64,000 nt of DNA from Rhizobium leguminosarum (GTDB taxonomy: Bacteria; Pseudomonadota; Alphaproteobacteria; Rhizobiales; Rhizobiaceae), in contig NZ_MZMU01000028.1 of the NCBI RefSeq assembly GCF_004123835.1, positions 1 through 64,000 on the forward strand. Direction: 5' to 3'. Shown here piece after piece: positions 33,649 through 42,577 of this stretch (its first letter is position 1; every line of letters begins with the position of its first letter). The position numbers were made by a program, and so were the translations under genes. Below the pieces are notes generated by a model, which saw only the letters and a program-made list of their open reading frames with translations, had not been told where the DNA came from and did no database searches.

Positions 33649-34494
33649 GTGACTGAACGTATGATCAAGTTTGACGACGTCGAGATTGCCACTCAGGCTT
33701 TCGGCAATCCGGCGCATGAGCCGATCCTGCTCATCATGGGCGCCATGGCTTCAATGTTGTGGTGGCCGGACGGCTTCTGTCAAAAGCTTGCTGATCACGA
33801 GTTTTATGTCATCCGCTACGACAATCGAGACACCGGCCGCTCGACGATCTACCCGCCGGGCGAGCCGCCCTATGCAATGGACGACATGGCCGAGGACGCC
33901 ATCAGGATACTCGATGGCTACGGCATCGACGGCGCCAATCTGATCGGAATGTCGTTGGGGGGCACGATCGCCCAGATCACCGCACTGTCAAACCCGAAGC
34001 GCGTCAAGACATTAACGCTGATCTCCACCACGCCGGTGGGCGTTGATACCAGTGCTCTACCCCATACCACCGAAGCCTACATGGAGCACGCAGCGACGGG
34101 TGAGCACGTCGATTGGACAGACAATGCCCAAGTGATCGAATTCCTCGTCAAGGATACACGGATGCTCGCCGGTTCGGCGCACCCTTACGACGAACGGCAG
34201 GCGCGCGCCTTTGTTGAACGTGACGTCAAACGCGCCAAAAACTTCGTCAGCGCCACCAATCATTTCATGCTGAAGGGCGGCCAGACCTTAAGGGGCAAAC
34301 TGGCTGAACTTGCCGCGCCCCTCCTTGTCATACACGGAACGGCTGATCCAATTTATCCCGTTGAGCACGGCGAATTGCTGGCACGAACAGTCAAGGGAGC
34401 GAAGCTCATTCGGCTTGAGGGCGGTGGCCACGAAATTCATATCGAGGATTGGCAGGAGATCATTTCTGCTATCGACGCCCATTGCGGTTCGTAG
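33649..34494 (+). CDS. Alpha/beta hydrolase
   Basis: A 281-aa alpha/beta-fold hydrolase. The nucleophile is Ser102 in GMSLGG; the acid is the Asp in HGTADPIYP and the base the His in GGGHEIHIED. The segment IMGAMASMLWWPDGFCQKLAD supplies the oxyanion-hole region. GTG at 33649 is chosen since AAAGGA lies about 9 nt before it; ATG at 33661 is the alternative. Relatives include aclacinomycin methylesterase-like and 3-oxoadipate enol-lactonase-like hydrolases. The substrate is unknown. It is divergent from the LuxR-type regulator. Confidence 0.87.
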   Translation: MTERMIKFDDVEIATQAFGNPAHEPILLIMGAMASMLWWPDGFCQKLADHEFYVIRYDNRDTGRSTIYPPGEPPYAMDDMAEDAIRILDGYGIDGANLIGMSLGGTIAQITALSNPKRVKTLTLISTTPVGVDTSALPHTTEAYMEHAATGEHVDWTDNAQVIEFLVKDTRMLAGSAHPYDERQARAFVERDVKRAKNFVSATNHFMLKGGQTLRGKLAELAAPLLVIHGTADPIYPVEHGELLARTVKGAKLIRLEGGGHEIHIEDWQEIISAIDAHCGS

Positions 34495-34538
34495 CTTGGT
34501 GGCGTCAAAAAAGCAGGTAGGGCCATGCCGACCAACAG

Positions 34539-35282
34539 CTACGCCCTTCCGTACATCCTGCTCGCGCGCAGCAGGCGTTGCGAATAGGGATGTTCGACCG
34601 CACCTTTTCGTAAGGCGCCGACATCGACCTGTTCGACGATCTCGCCCGCTTCCATGATGGCGACGCGACTGCACATGTGCGAGACGACGGCGAGGTCGTG
34701 GCTGACGAGCAGATAGGTCAGACCGCGATTGACGCGCAAATCCTGGAGGAGATTGAGGATCTCGGCCTGAACCGACACGTCGAGCGCCGATGTCGGTTCG
34801 TCGAGAAGCAGTACATCCGGATCGAGCATCAGCGCACGGGCGATCGCCACGCGCTGCCGCTGGCCCCCAGACAGCTGGTGCGGAAATCTGTAGCTCAGCG
34901 CCGGATCGAGGCCGACCGATCTCAGGACGGCGTTTATGTCGACGGAGTTCGTGTCCAGTCCTTGATTGCGCAGCGGCTCTTTCAGCTGTGAACGGATGGT
35001 CTTGCGGGGATGGAGGGATCCGTAGGGGTCCTGGAACACCATCTGCACTTGGCGGAAGAATGGCCGACTGCGCCGTTGATTCAACGGCTCGCCTTGGAGC
35101 TCGATCCGGCCGTCATAGTTGGCGTTGAGGCCGGAAAGCGCCCTCAGGACAGTGGACTTCCCGCAGCCGGACTCGCCGACCAGGCCGAAGGCCGTCCCCT
35201 TCTCGATGGAAAGGCTTACATCTCTGACGACAGGCCGCTGGCCATGTCCGAAACGGATGGTGAGATTGTCGATTTTGATCAC
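34539..35282 (-). CDS. Dpp/Opp-type ABC transporter ATP-binding protein (DppF-like)
   Basis: A 247-aa ATPase with Walker A GESGCGKST, signature LSGGQRQRVAIARALM and Walker B VLLLDEPTSALDV. It lacks the long C-terminal oligopeptide extension, as is common for the F-type subunit. It overlaps its partner ATPase by 4 bp and ends the minus-strand operon that begins with the GntR regulator at 43294. Confidence 0.92.
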   Translation of the reverse strand: MIKIDNLTIRFGHGQRPVVRDVSLSIEKGTAFGLVGESGCGKSTVLRALSGLNANYDGRIELQGEPLNQRRSRPFFRQVQMVFQDPYGSLHPRKTIRSQLKEPLRNQGLDTNSVDINAVLRSVGLDPALSYRFPHQLSGGQRQRVAIARALMLDPDVLLLDEPTSALDVSVQAEILNLLQDLRVNRGLTYLLVSHDLAVVSHMCSRVAIMEAGEIVEQVDVGALRKGAVEHPYSQRLLRASRMYGRA

Positions 35283-36133
35283 CGCGGCGGCTCCAATGCG
35301 GGTTCGTCGAGCCAGGCGGGATCCCGCTTCAGGATCGGCAGCCGGGCGGGTGGATCCTCGATCGTCGGCAGAGATGCCAGCAACCCTTGCGTATAAGGAT
35401 GTCGGGCCTTGTCGAGATCGCGCGCTTCGAGCACTTCCACGACCCGCCCGGCATACATGATGAGGACGCGATCGCAGAAATTCCGGATGAGATTGAGGTC
35501 GTGGCTGATGAAGATCAGTCCGAGATTGCGGCGCAAGACGAGGTCGTCGAGCAGAGCCAGGATCTCGAGCCTCACCGTCACATCGAGCGCTGACGTCGGT
35601 TCGTCAGCGATCAGCACTTCGGGTTCGGCAATCAGCATCATGGCGATCATCGCCCGCTGGCCCATGCCGCCCGAGATTTCGTGCGGATAAAGGCGGGCCA
35701 CACGCTCGGGATCACGGATCTGGACGGCTTCGAGCATATCGAGCGCTTGGCTGTAGGTCTTGCTCTTGCTCGCCCTCGGATGATGGAAGCGGTAGGTCTC
35801 GGCGATCTGTTCGCCGATCCGCATGACGGGATTGAGCGAATATTTCGGATCCTGCAGGATCAGGCCGATCCGCCGCCCCCTGATCGTCATCATCGTTTTT
35901 TCGGTCGCCTTGAGCAGATCGACGTCGCGAAAGCGCATCCGCTCGGCATTGACGATCGCCGTCGGTGGCAGCAGCTTCATGATCGCGCGGCCGACGGTCG
36001 ACTTTCCCGACCCGGACTCGCCGACGATCCCGAGCTTTTCCTGTCCAAGCGAAAAGCTCACGCCGCGCACGGCCCGCACCTGTCCGCCGCCGAAGGCGAT
36101 TTCGAGGTTCTTAATATCGATCAAGTCAGTCAT
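35279..36133 (-). CDS. Dpp/Opp-type ABC transporter ATP-binding protein (DppD-like)
   Basis: A 284-aa ATPase with Walker A GESGSGKST, signature ISGGMGQRAMIAMMLI and Walker B VLIADEPTSALDV. The C-terminal end has the oligopeptide-type extension (ARHPYTQGLLASLPTIEDPP) of DppD/OppD proteins. Both its start and stop overlap neighbours by 4 bp. It pairs with the DppF-like protein. Confidence 0.92.
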   Translation of the reverse strand: MTDLIDIKNLEIAFGGGQVRAVRGVSFSLGQEKLGIVGESGSGKSTVGRAIMKLLPPTAIVNAERMRFRDVDLLKATEKTMMTIRGRRIGLILQDPKYSLNPVMRIGEQIAETYRFHHPRASKSKTYSQALDMLEAVQIRDPERVARLYPHEISGGMGQRAMIAMMLIAEPEVLIADEPTSALDVTVRLEILALLDDLVLRRNLGLIFISHDLNLIRNFCDRVLIMYAGRVVEVLEARDLDKARHPYTQGLLASLPTIEDPPARLPILKRDPAWLDEPALEPPR

Positions 36134-37065
36134 TCCGAACCTCGGGGATCGAGAACATCGCGAAGCGCATCGCCGACGAGGTTGAAGGCGAGGCTGACCA
36201 GCGCGATGGCAATGCCAGGTGCTGCGATGACCCAGGGGCTGTCGAGCATGAATTCACGTCCGCTGGCGGCCATCGAACCCCATTCCGGCCATGGCGGCTG
36301 CGCGCCGAGGCCGAGAAAACCGAGGCCGGCGGCAGTGATGATGATGCCGGCCATGTTGAGGGTGACGCGGACGATCACCGAGGGAATGCACATCGGCAGG
36401 ATGTGACGAGTGATGATCGCGATTGATGTCGCGCCCTGCAGGCGTACGGCGGCGATATAGTCCGCCTTGCGAAGGCTGAGCGTTTCGGCGCGCGCCAGAC
36501 GCGCGATCGGCGGCCAGGCGGTTAGCGAAATCGCGATGATTGCATTGGTGATGCCTGGACCGAGCGCTGCGGCAAAACCCAAAGCCAGTACGAGGCCGGG
36601 GAAGGAGAGAAAAATATCGGTGATGCGCATCAGGATTTCATCGACGATGCCGCCGAAATAACCTGAGACGGTGCCGATCAGCAGACCGAGCGGTGCGACG
36701 ATGACCGTGACGAGCGTGATGATGTAGAGCGTCGTGCGGGCGCCATAGATCACCCGGGAAAAGACGTCGCGGCCGAAATTGTCGGTGCCGAGCCAATGGC
36801 TCGCGGATGGCGCGGCAAGCCGCCCGGCCATGTCCTGAACGATCGGATCGTAGCTCGTCAGCAGGGGTGCGGCCAGCGCCACGACGATCAGCAGCAGGAT
36901 GATGGCCAATCCGGCGAGGCCAAGCGGGTGCAGGCTGAATTTCCGCCAGCCCTGGTGAATTTGCTGCGCCGATGACTGGAACCAGCCTCGAGGCTCCGGT
37001 GTGAGCAGCCAGTTGCGAAGGCCGCCGGTGTTGACGCTGTCTGCGTGCTCAGAGGAGATCGTCAT
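36130..37065 (-). CDS. Dpp-type ABC transporter permease (DppC-like)
   Basis: A 311-aa permease with about six membrane segments. Typical DppC features are the N-terminal linker before the first helix, APSASHWLGTDNFGRDVFSRVIYGART, and the EAA loop near LRKADYIAAVRLQGAT. The ATG at 37065 leaves a 4-bp gap to the upstream permease; the ATG at 37089 would overlap it by 20 bp and is less likely. Confidence 0.9.
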   Translation of the reverse strand: MTISSEHADSVNTGGLRNWLLTPEPRGWFQSSAQQIHQGWRKFSLHPLGLAGLAIILLLIVVALAAPLLTSYDPIVQDMAGRLAAPSASHWLGTDNFGRDVFSRVIYGARTTLYIITLVTVIVAPLGLLIGTVSGYFGGIVDEILMRITDIFLSFPGLVLALGFAAALGPGITNAIIAISLTAWPPIARLARAETLSLRKADYIAAVRLQGATSIAIITRHILPMCIPSVIVRVTLNMAGIIITAAGLGFLGLGAQPPWPEWGSMAASGREFMLDSPWVIAAPGIAIALVSLAFNLVGDALRDVLDPRGSE

Positions 37066-37069
37066 GGCG

Positions 37070-38167
37070 TCACCGTGTCCTCGGATCAAGAATGCGATAA
37101 AGGAAGTCCGACAGGATGTTGATCGTCAGGAAGACGGCGCCGATCGTCAGCACCGAACCCATGACCACGTTCATGTCGTTCATCTGCAGCCCCCGGGTCA
37201 GGTACTGGCCGAGCCCCGGCCACCCGAAGACGGTCTCGATCAGCACCGCCCCCTCGAGCAGCCCGCCGAAGGTCAGCGCCATGATCGTCAGAAGCTGTAC
37301 GCGGATGTTCTTGAATGCATGGCGCCAGACCACCTTGCGGGTGCCGAGCCCCTTTGCCCGCGCGGTGATGATGTATTCCTGGCTCAGTTGCTCCAGCATG
37401 AAGCTCCGCGACATGCGGCTGATATAGGCGACGGAATAGTAGCCGAGGATTGCCGCCGGCAGGATGATGTGGCCGGCCGCGTTGTGGAACACCTCCCATT
37501 GGCCCTGAATCGCCGCGTCGATCAGGAGAAAGCCCGTCATCGGCGTGACGAGGCCCTCATAGAAGACATCGATCCGGCCCGAGGCGCCGACGAGCTTCAG
37601 CTTCGCATAAAAGACGAAGAGCGCCATCAGCCCGGTCCAGAAGATCGGGATGGAGTGGCCGGCAAGGGCGACGATCCGCGCGATGTGGTCGATAATGGTT
37701 CCGCGCCTGACCGCAGCGGTGATCCCTAAGGGAATGCCGACGATCGCCCCGATGATCATGGCGATGATCGCAAGTTCGATCGTCGCGGGAAAGATCGTCA
37801 TCAGATCGGTGAGGATCGGCTGGCCGGTCGTCGCCGACATGCCGAGATCGCCTGTGGCGATCTTGCCGACGTAGGAGAGGAACTGCATCCAGATCGGCTG
37901 CCCAAGACCCAGCTCGTTATAGACGCGATCGTAAACCTCCTTGCTGACCTCCGCCCCGGTGATGGCGAGCACCGGATCGGCGGGCAGCAGGCGGCCCATA
38001 GAGAAGGTCAGGAAGAGCAGGCCGAGCAGCGTCGTCACGACTGCCACGACGCGTCCCGCTAGGCGCTGCAGCAGGCTCAGTGCCGGGTGCGGGGCCGCCT
38101 CGGCGAACCCGCCCGCCGGGGAGTGCCGGCTGCTCCCCCCCTTCGATGTCATATCGGCGCTCGCCAC
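37070..38167 (-). CDS. Dpp-type ABC transporter permease (DppB-like)
   Basis: A 365-aa permease of the DppB class: the first helix near residue 40, then LLPADPVLAITGAEVSKEVYDRVYNELGLG and the EAA loop TARAKGLGTRKVVWRHAFKN. Start is GTG at 38167 with AAGGAG at 8 nt; that ribosome-binding site overlaps the binding-protein stop codon, which couples the two genes. The 35-residue N-terminal extension is longer than usual. Confidence 0.9.
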   Translation of the reverse strand: MASADMTSKGGSSRHSPAGGFAEAAPHPALSLLQRLAGRVVAVVTTLLGLLFLTFSMGRLLPADPVLAITGAEVSKEVYDRVYNELGLGQPIWMQFLSYVGKIATGDLGMSATTGQPILTDLMTIFPATIELAIIAMIIGAIVGIPLGITAAVRRGTIIDHIARIVALAGHSIPIFWTGLMALFVFYAKLKLVGASGRIDVFYEGLVTPMTGFLLIDAAIQGQWEVFHNAAGHIILPAAILGYYSVAYISRMSRSFMLEQLSQEYIITARAKGLGTRKVVWRHAFKNIRVQLLTIMALTFGGLLEGAVLIETVFGWPGLGQYLTRGLQMNDMNVVMGSVLTIGAVFLTINILSDFLYRILDPRTR

Positions 38168-38172
38168 GCGCT

Positions 38173-39759
38173 CTACTCCTTGGTCACGTCATGCCAGCGC
38201 GTCGACCATGTCGTATGCCCGTGATAGCCCTTCACGTTGGCGCGCATGACATAGGGGTCGGTTCGCTGGAAGAAGATGACCAGCGGCGAAGCCATGCCGG
38301 CATAGATGCCGTCCATCTTCTTGAAGATTTCGGTGCGTTTTTCCGTGTCGCGCTCCTTCATCGATTGGTCGATGAGCGTGTTGAGCTCGTCCACCTTCAT
38401 GCCCGTGCGCCAGAGGTAATAGCTGCCGAGGCGTGCCTCGTCGCTATTGTCGGGGTTGAAGGCATATTGCGTGGCCACGGCGAAGGGATCGGGCAAGCGG
38501 GCGCCGGAATTGCCGAGCAGCACTTCGAATTTGCGTTCGCGGAAGGCGGGCGTGAACTCGCCGGGCACGAGCTCGAGATCGAGGCCGGCGGCGCGCGCGC
38601 TCGCCTGCAGCGCTTCGGCGAAGGGCAGGGTCGGGGCTCCCGACGGATTGAGCACCTTCTTCAGGCCATTGGGATATCCGGCTTCCGCCAGCAGCTGCTT
38701 GGCCTTGGCGGGATCGTAATCGTAGCGGACCGCCGCCTCATCGGGAGCGCCGATCATGCCGCGCGGGATCATCGACTGCCAGGGAAAGCCCGTATGGCGC
38801 ATGATGTTGCCGGAGATCGCTTTCCAGTCGAATGCATGCTGGAAGGCCTCGCGAACCTTTGGCTTCTGCAGATCCGGGTCTTTCTGATTGAGGGCGATAT
38901 AGTAGAAGCCGAGACCCGGGACATTCTCGATGACCATGTCCTTCTTGGTGGCGAGCGCATCGAGGTCGCCGCTTGCAACATACTGGCCGACATCGACGTC
39001 GCCGGCTTCGAGCTGCAGCCGGAGATTGCCGGATTCAGGGATGTGACGAGCGACAACGCGCGCCATGGCCGGCTTGCCGTCCCAATATTTCGGCTGCGCA
39101 TTGAAGATCGCGACATCGTTCGGCCGCCACTGCGCCAGGCTGAATGGGCCGCTGCCGGCGGAATTGGCGGAAAGCCAGGCGCCGCCGAAATCGCCGTTTG
39201 CCTCGTGCGACAGCACCGTCTTCTTGTCGACGATGCCGATCGACGAGCCCGCCAGCGAATAGAGCACCAGATCGGTATTGACCGCCTGCGGCAGCTCGAT
39301 CTCGAGCGTGTGTTCGTCTTTTGCGCGAACGAGCTTTTCGACGTTTTCAGGCGTGAAGCCCCAGAGCGCGACGTCGGTGGAGCCGACCTGGCCCATCTTG
39401 ATGACGCGCTGGATCGACCAGGCCGCATCTTCGGCGGTCACCTTGTTGCCGCTCTGGAAGACCGCGTCGTCGCGTAGTGTCAGCGTGATGATCATGCCAT
39501 CCGCCGAGACGCTCCATTGCGTCGCGAGCATCGGCTTCAGCGTTTTAAGATCGTCCGGCGACAGCTGCACGAGGTTATCGTAGAGATTCGAGATCAGCTC
39601 GGAAACCGTGCGGGCATTATTCTGCGCCGGATCGAGCGTCCTTATGCCGGTGAGATTGGTGCCGATCACCAGCATGTTGGGCGGCGACGCCGCGAAACTG
39701 GGCTGCGCCGTTGTCAGGGCGCCGGTAATTGCGATCGTTGTCAGTACTTGTCTCAGCAT
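38173..39759 (-). CDS. Dpp-type ABC transporter substrate-binding protein
   Basis: A 528-aa periplasmic protein of the DppA/OppA (cluster C) fold with a Sec leader of about 24 residues (TTIAITGALTTAQPSFA). Family segments are LAPMLATQWSVSADG-type (here LKPMLATQWSVSADG), LRDDAVFQSGNKVTAEDAAWSI and VREAFQHAFDWKAI. The ATG at 39759 has GGAGG just upstream. In this operon, next to uronate dehydrogenase, lactonase and KdgD-like enzymes, it more likely binds an acidic sugar or oligosaccharide than a peptide. Cluster C proteins are known to bind such sugars. Confidence 0.88.
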   Translation of the reverse strand: MLRQVLTTIAITGALTTAQPSFAASPPNMLVIGTNLTGIRTLDPAQNNARTVSELISNLYDNLVQLSPDDLKTLKPMLATQWSVSADGMIITLTLRDDAVFQSGNKVTAEDAAWSIQRVIKMGQVGSTDVALWGFTPENVEKLVRAKDEHTLEIELPQAVNTDLVLYSLAGSSIGIVDKKTVLSHEANGDFGGAWLSANSAGSGPFSLAQWRPNDVAIFNAQPKYWDGKPAMARVVARHIPESGNLRLQLEAGDVDVGQYVASGDLDALATKKDMVIENVPGLGFYYIALNQKDPDLQKPKVREAFQHAFDWKAISGNIMRHTGFPWQSMIPRGMIGAPDEAAVRYDYDPAKAKQLLAEAGYPNGLKKVLNPSGAPTLPFAEALQASARAAGLDLELVPGEFTPAFRERKFEVLLGNSGARLPDPFAVATQYAFNPDNSDEARLGSYYLWRTGMKVDELNTLIDQSMKERDTEKRTEIFKKMDGIYAGMASPLVIFFQRTDPYVMRANVKGYHGHTTWSTRWHDVTKE

Positions 39760-39801
39760 CTCAAGACCTCCCAATCCTGTTGTTTGTGGATAGTGTCGAA
39801 A

Positions 39802-40752
39802 TCAGCCGGCCGCCTTTACGGCCGGCTGGTCTGAATGATTTTGAATGTCGCCTTCGGCCTCCCAGCCTTGAAGCAGCCGATGAAGCTCCTCGCGGTCATG
39901 CTGGTCGAGCTGCGGCAATCCCGGCACACGCACGGGACCGACGTCGAGACCGGAATAGGTGACGGCTTCTTTGACGACGGTCACGTTCGCACCATTGCGG
40001 AATTTGGTTCGCATCCGCTCGAATGGCTCGAGCTTGTTGACGATCGCCCTGGCGGCGGCATAATCGCCTTTTTCAAGCGCAGCGTGGACCCCAAGCGAGA
40101 GCTTCGGCGCGACATTGACGAGGCCGGATGTGAAGCCGCGCGCACCCGCTGCGGTAAATGTCGGCGCCCAGCTCTCCGCCAGGCCGCAGACGAACAGCGC
40201 GCCGTCGGGGCTCGCCGCCGGGATCGCCCTCGACAACAACATCAGATCGGTCGTGGCGAATTTGATGCCGGCAATATTGCCGTGATTTGCGAGGCGGACG
40301 ATATCAGCGACGGCGAAGCCATCCGCCCTGACATAGGCGATGAGCGGCAGGGCGGAAGCATCCGCAAGATTGCAGAAATAGTCGATCTGGGCCGCAGGTG
40401 CTGCGAAAGGATCGACGGGCTGATGCGACATGACGGCGGATGCGCCGATCGCGGCCGCATCTTTCGCCATGCCAATCGCCTCGCGCAGCGACCGGCCGAT
40501 CGCCGCCGTCACCGGCGCCTTGCCGGCAACGCCTGAAACCGCCGCCTCATGGACGAGCCTGATCTCCTGCGGCGTCAGAGCATAGAATTCCCCGGTATTG
40601 CCGGCAGCGACGATGTTGTGAATACCCGCTGCCGCCACCCGCTCATAGACCTTCGCCGTGATCCGGGGTTCGACTTCCCCCTTGCCGTCATAGGCGGTGA
40701 CGGGAACACCCGATACGCCTGTAAGCGCCTTGCGCATGGTTGCGATGCTCAT
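39802..40752 (-). CDS. DapA-family aldolase/dehydratase, KdgD-like
   Basis: A 316-aa TIM-barrel protein of the dihydrodipicolinate synthase family. The Schiff-base lysine is K164 (GIKFATTD), the catalytic tyrosine is Y140 (LIAYVRADG), and GNTGEFYALT is the phosphate/carboxylate loop. The C-terminal GPVRVPGLP resembles 5-dehydro-4-deoxyglucarate dehydratase (KdgD). KdgD makes 2-oxoglutarate semialdehyde, CO2 and water from keto-deoxy-aldarate. The gene lies between the lactonase and transporter genes, fitting the Udh-lactonase-dehydratase-KdgD route of uronate oxidation. KDG-aldolase activity is the main alternative. Confidence 0.8.
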   Translation of the reverse strand: MSIATMRKALTGVSGVPVTAYDGKGEVEPRITAKVYERVAAAGIHNIVAAGNTGEFYALTPQEIRLVHEAAVSGVAGKAPVTAAIGRSLREAIGMAKDAAAIGASAVMSHQPVDPFAAPAAQIDYFCNLADASALPLIAYVRADGFAVADIVRLANHGNIAGIKFATTDLMLLSRAIPAASPDGALFVCGLAESWAPTFTAAGARGFTSGLVNVAPKLSLGVHAALEKGDYAAARAIVNKLEPFERMRTKFRNGANVTVVKEAVTYSGLDVGPVRVPGLPQLDQHDREELHRLLQGWEAEGDIQNHSDQPAVKAAG

Positions 40753-40783
40753 CTTTCTCCCCCGTTATCTTTCCATCAATCCG

Positions 40784-40856
40784 CCGTCACCCGAAAGGTG
40801 ATCGGCACGCCGTCACCCGGAGGGTGATCGGCACGTTGTCATCCGACGGGATGATC
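40784..40856 (-). repeat. Three tandem hairpin repeats between operon genes
   Basis: Two near-identical 26-bp units (40784-40809 and 40810-40835) and a diverged third (40836-40856). Each contains a small hairpin: GTCACCC/GGGTGA-type arms around 2-4 nt. The third unit runs into the 3' end of the lactonase gene and encodes its last residues (DHPVG) and stop. In the transcript these stack as three stem-loops between the lactonase and the KdgD-like gene. Confidence 0.7.
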
Positions 40857-41729
40857 CCCGAAGCGGAAGGGCGGCAGGCCCTCTGCATCCACGTCGAAGG
40901 CGATCACCGTCCCCGTCTCGAAACGCCCGCTGCGATCCGTCGACAGGCTCGTGACGAAGAGGGTGCGTAGATCCGGCCCTCCGAAACACGGCATCGTCGG
41001 TGCGGGGACCGGCAGAATGTAGATTTCGACGACTTCGCCTTCGGGCGATATTCGGTTGAGGCGACCGGCGGAAACGCCGGCACTCCAGTAGAACCCGTCA
41101 CGATCGGTTGTCGCTCCGTCCGGCCGACCCTCGTCTTCAGTGAAGCTGCGGAGCCGGCGCCCATCGCCGAGGTCGCCCGTATCAGGATCGAAGTCGAATG
41201 CCTGCAGGAAGCATTGCCGGCTGTCGGAATGATACATCCGCCGGCCATCCGGCGACCAGGCAAGGCCGTTGGAGCTCGTCAGGTTCGTGGCCACGGTCCG
41301 CGTGCTGCCGTCGGCGCTCACGCGGAAAAGTGCGGCCTCATCGATCTGCGGCTTGGATTCACTGATCGAGCCGATCCAGAAGTGCCCGTCGGGACCGACC
41401 TTTCCATCGTTTAGGCGGCAGTTGATGTCGCGTCCGACCGGATCGCACAGAAATTCCAAATCTCCTGAGACGGGATCGAAAAGATGGACGCCCGTCTGAA
41501 GCGCCACGACGATCCTGTGATCGCGGCAAAGCCCGAGGGCGCCGATTGCAGCCGGCATGTCGAAGCGGTCGATCTTTCCAGAAGCCTGGAGCCGGACGAG
41601 TGCCGGCGCCAGAATATCGACGAACCATAATGTGCCGGTCTCTTCGTCCCATACCGGTGACTCACCGACCGTCAGCGGCTGCTGGAACACCGGACGGACG
41701 TCCGGGCGGATGATCCGAGGCGCAGTCAT
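40839..41729 (-). CDS. SMP-30/gluconolactonase family lactonase
   Basis: A 296-aa six-bladed beta-propeller of the SMP-30/regucalcin family. Visible metal-site elements are the N-terminal ESPVWDEETGTLWFVDI, the mid Asn in NCRLNDGKVGPDGHFWIG and the Asp in SNGLAWSPDGRRMYHSDS. It would open an aldonolactone or aldarolactone. It overlaps the uronate dehydrogenase stop by 4 bp, so hydrolysis of the lactone made by that enzyme is the straightforward role. The stop codon lies inside the tandem hairpin repeat. Confidence 0.88.
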   Translation of the reverse strand: MTAPRIIRPDVRPVFQQPLTVGESPVWDEETGTLWFVDILAPALVRLQASGKIDRFDMPAAIGALGLCRDHRIVVALQTGVHLFDPVSGDLEFLCDPVGRDINCRLNDGKVGPDGHFWIGSISESKPQIDEAALFRVSADGSTRTVATNLTSSNGLAWSPDGRRMYHSDSRQCFLQAFDFDPDTGDLGDGRRLRSFTEDEGRPDGATTDRDGFYWSAGVSAGRLNRISPEGEVVEIYILPVPAPTMPCFGGPDLRTLFVTSLSTDRSGRFETGTVIAFDVDAEGLPPFRFGDHPVG

Positions 41730-42556
41730 TCAACCGTCTCCAGGCTCTTGGCCAGGCCCTCGGCATCGCGCATGCGGATGGTACCGTCGTGATTGATCTC
41801 ACAGAACCCGCCACCCTGGAACGCCAGCGCGACCGGCCCTTCGGATCCCTCTTCGATGCGGGCGTGATCACGCGGCCGGTCCTGTGGCTGGTAGCCCAAT
41901 CGTGCCGCCAGATCGTTCTCCCACCACATCTCCTCGGTGTCAGAAACGCCGTAGACCACTGTTGCTGCGATCAACGGGTGCGAAAGGCCGATCCTGACCA
42001 ATTGCGCCAGGTCTCGCGCGCTGATCCAGATCGCAACCGATCGTTCGCTGTTGGGATAGGTGCCCGCATTGCCGATGCGGATGGAAAGAGAGCGAATGCC
42101 CGACGTGTCGTAGTAAAGCCCCGCCACAAGCTCGCCCCAGCATTTGGAAAGTCCATATGGGCTGTCGGGGCGCATCGGGTCGAGCGGCGACACGAGCTGG
42201 CCGCGCGGATAAAAGCCCGTGGCATGATTGCTCGATGCATAGACGACCCGCTGGACCTTGTTGATCCGCGCCGCTTCGTAGAGATTATATGTTCCAAGCA
42301 CGTTCGCGTGCAGAATGGCGTTCATGTCGATGCCGCTTGCAATACCCGCCAGATGGACGACGCCGTCGATATCCTTCAGCGCAGCCGTCGCCTCGTCGAG
42401 CTTTGTAAGGTCGGCCCTGACGAAATTCTCGTTTTCGCCAAGCCCGTCAGGTTCCTGGAGATCGATCAGGCTGAGGTGCTCGACATGCGACCGAAGAAGC
42501 GGGCGCAGCAGCGTCCCTACACGTCCGGCAGCACCCGTCATAGCGACCCGTTTCAT
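41726..42556 (-). CDS. udh: Uronate dehydrogenase (NAD-dependent SDR)
   Basis: A 276-aa extended-type SDR with an N-terminal GAAGRVG nucleotide loop (residues 8-14), the segment VVYASSNHATGFYP (104-117) and catalytic Y134-K138 (YGLSK). These match the Agrobacterium uronate dehydrogenase pattern, which oxidises galacturonate or glucuronate to the aldarolactone. The ATG at 42556 is preceded by GGGAGGAGAG; the ATG at 42571 lies before that site. It is the first structural gene after the GntR regulator and overlaps the lactonase gene. Confidence 0.85.
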   Translation of the reverse strand: MKRVAMTGAAGRVGTLLRPLLRSHVEHLSLIDLQEPDGLGENENFVRADLTKLDEATAALKDIDGVVHLAGIASGIDMNAILHANVLGTYNLYEAARINKVQRVVYASSNHATGFYPRGQLVSPLDPMRPDSPYGLSKCWGELVAGLYYDTSGIRSLSIRIGNAGTYPNSERSVAIWISARDLAQLVRIGLSHPLIAATVVYGVSDTEEMWWENDLAARLGYQPQDRPRDHARIEEGSEGPVALAFQGGGFCEINHDGTIRMRDAEGLAKSLETVE

Positions 42557-42577
42557 CGTCTCTCCTCCCATTATCGC

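Noticed and set aside
38080..39477. A 465-codon plus-strand frame opposite the DppA-type gene
   Set aside because: Antisense shadow; no leader, motif or ribosome-binding site.
40784..40856. A small CRISPR array
   Set aside because: The units abut with no spacers, contain internal hairpins and the last is part of a coding sequence.
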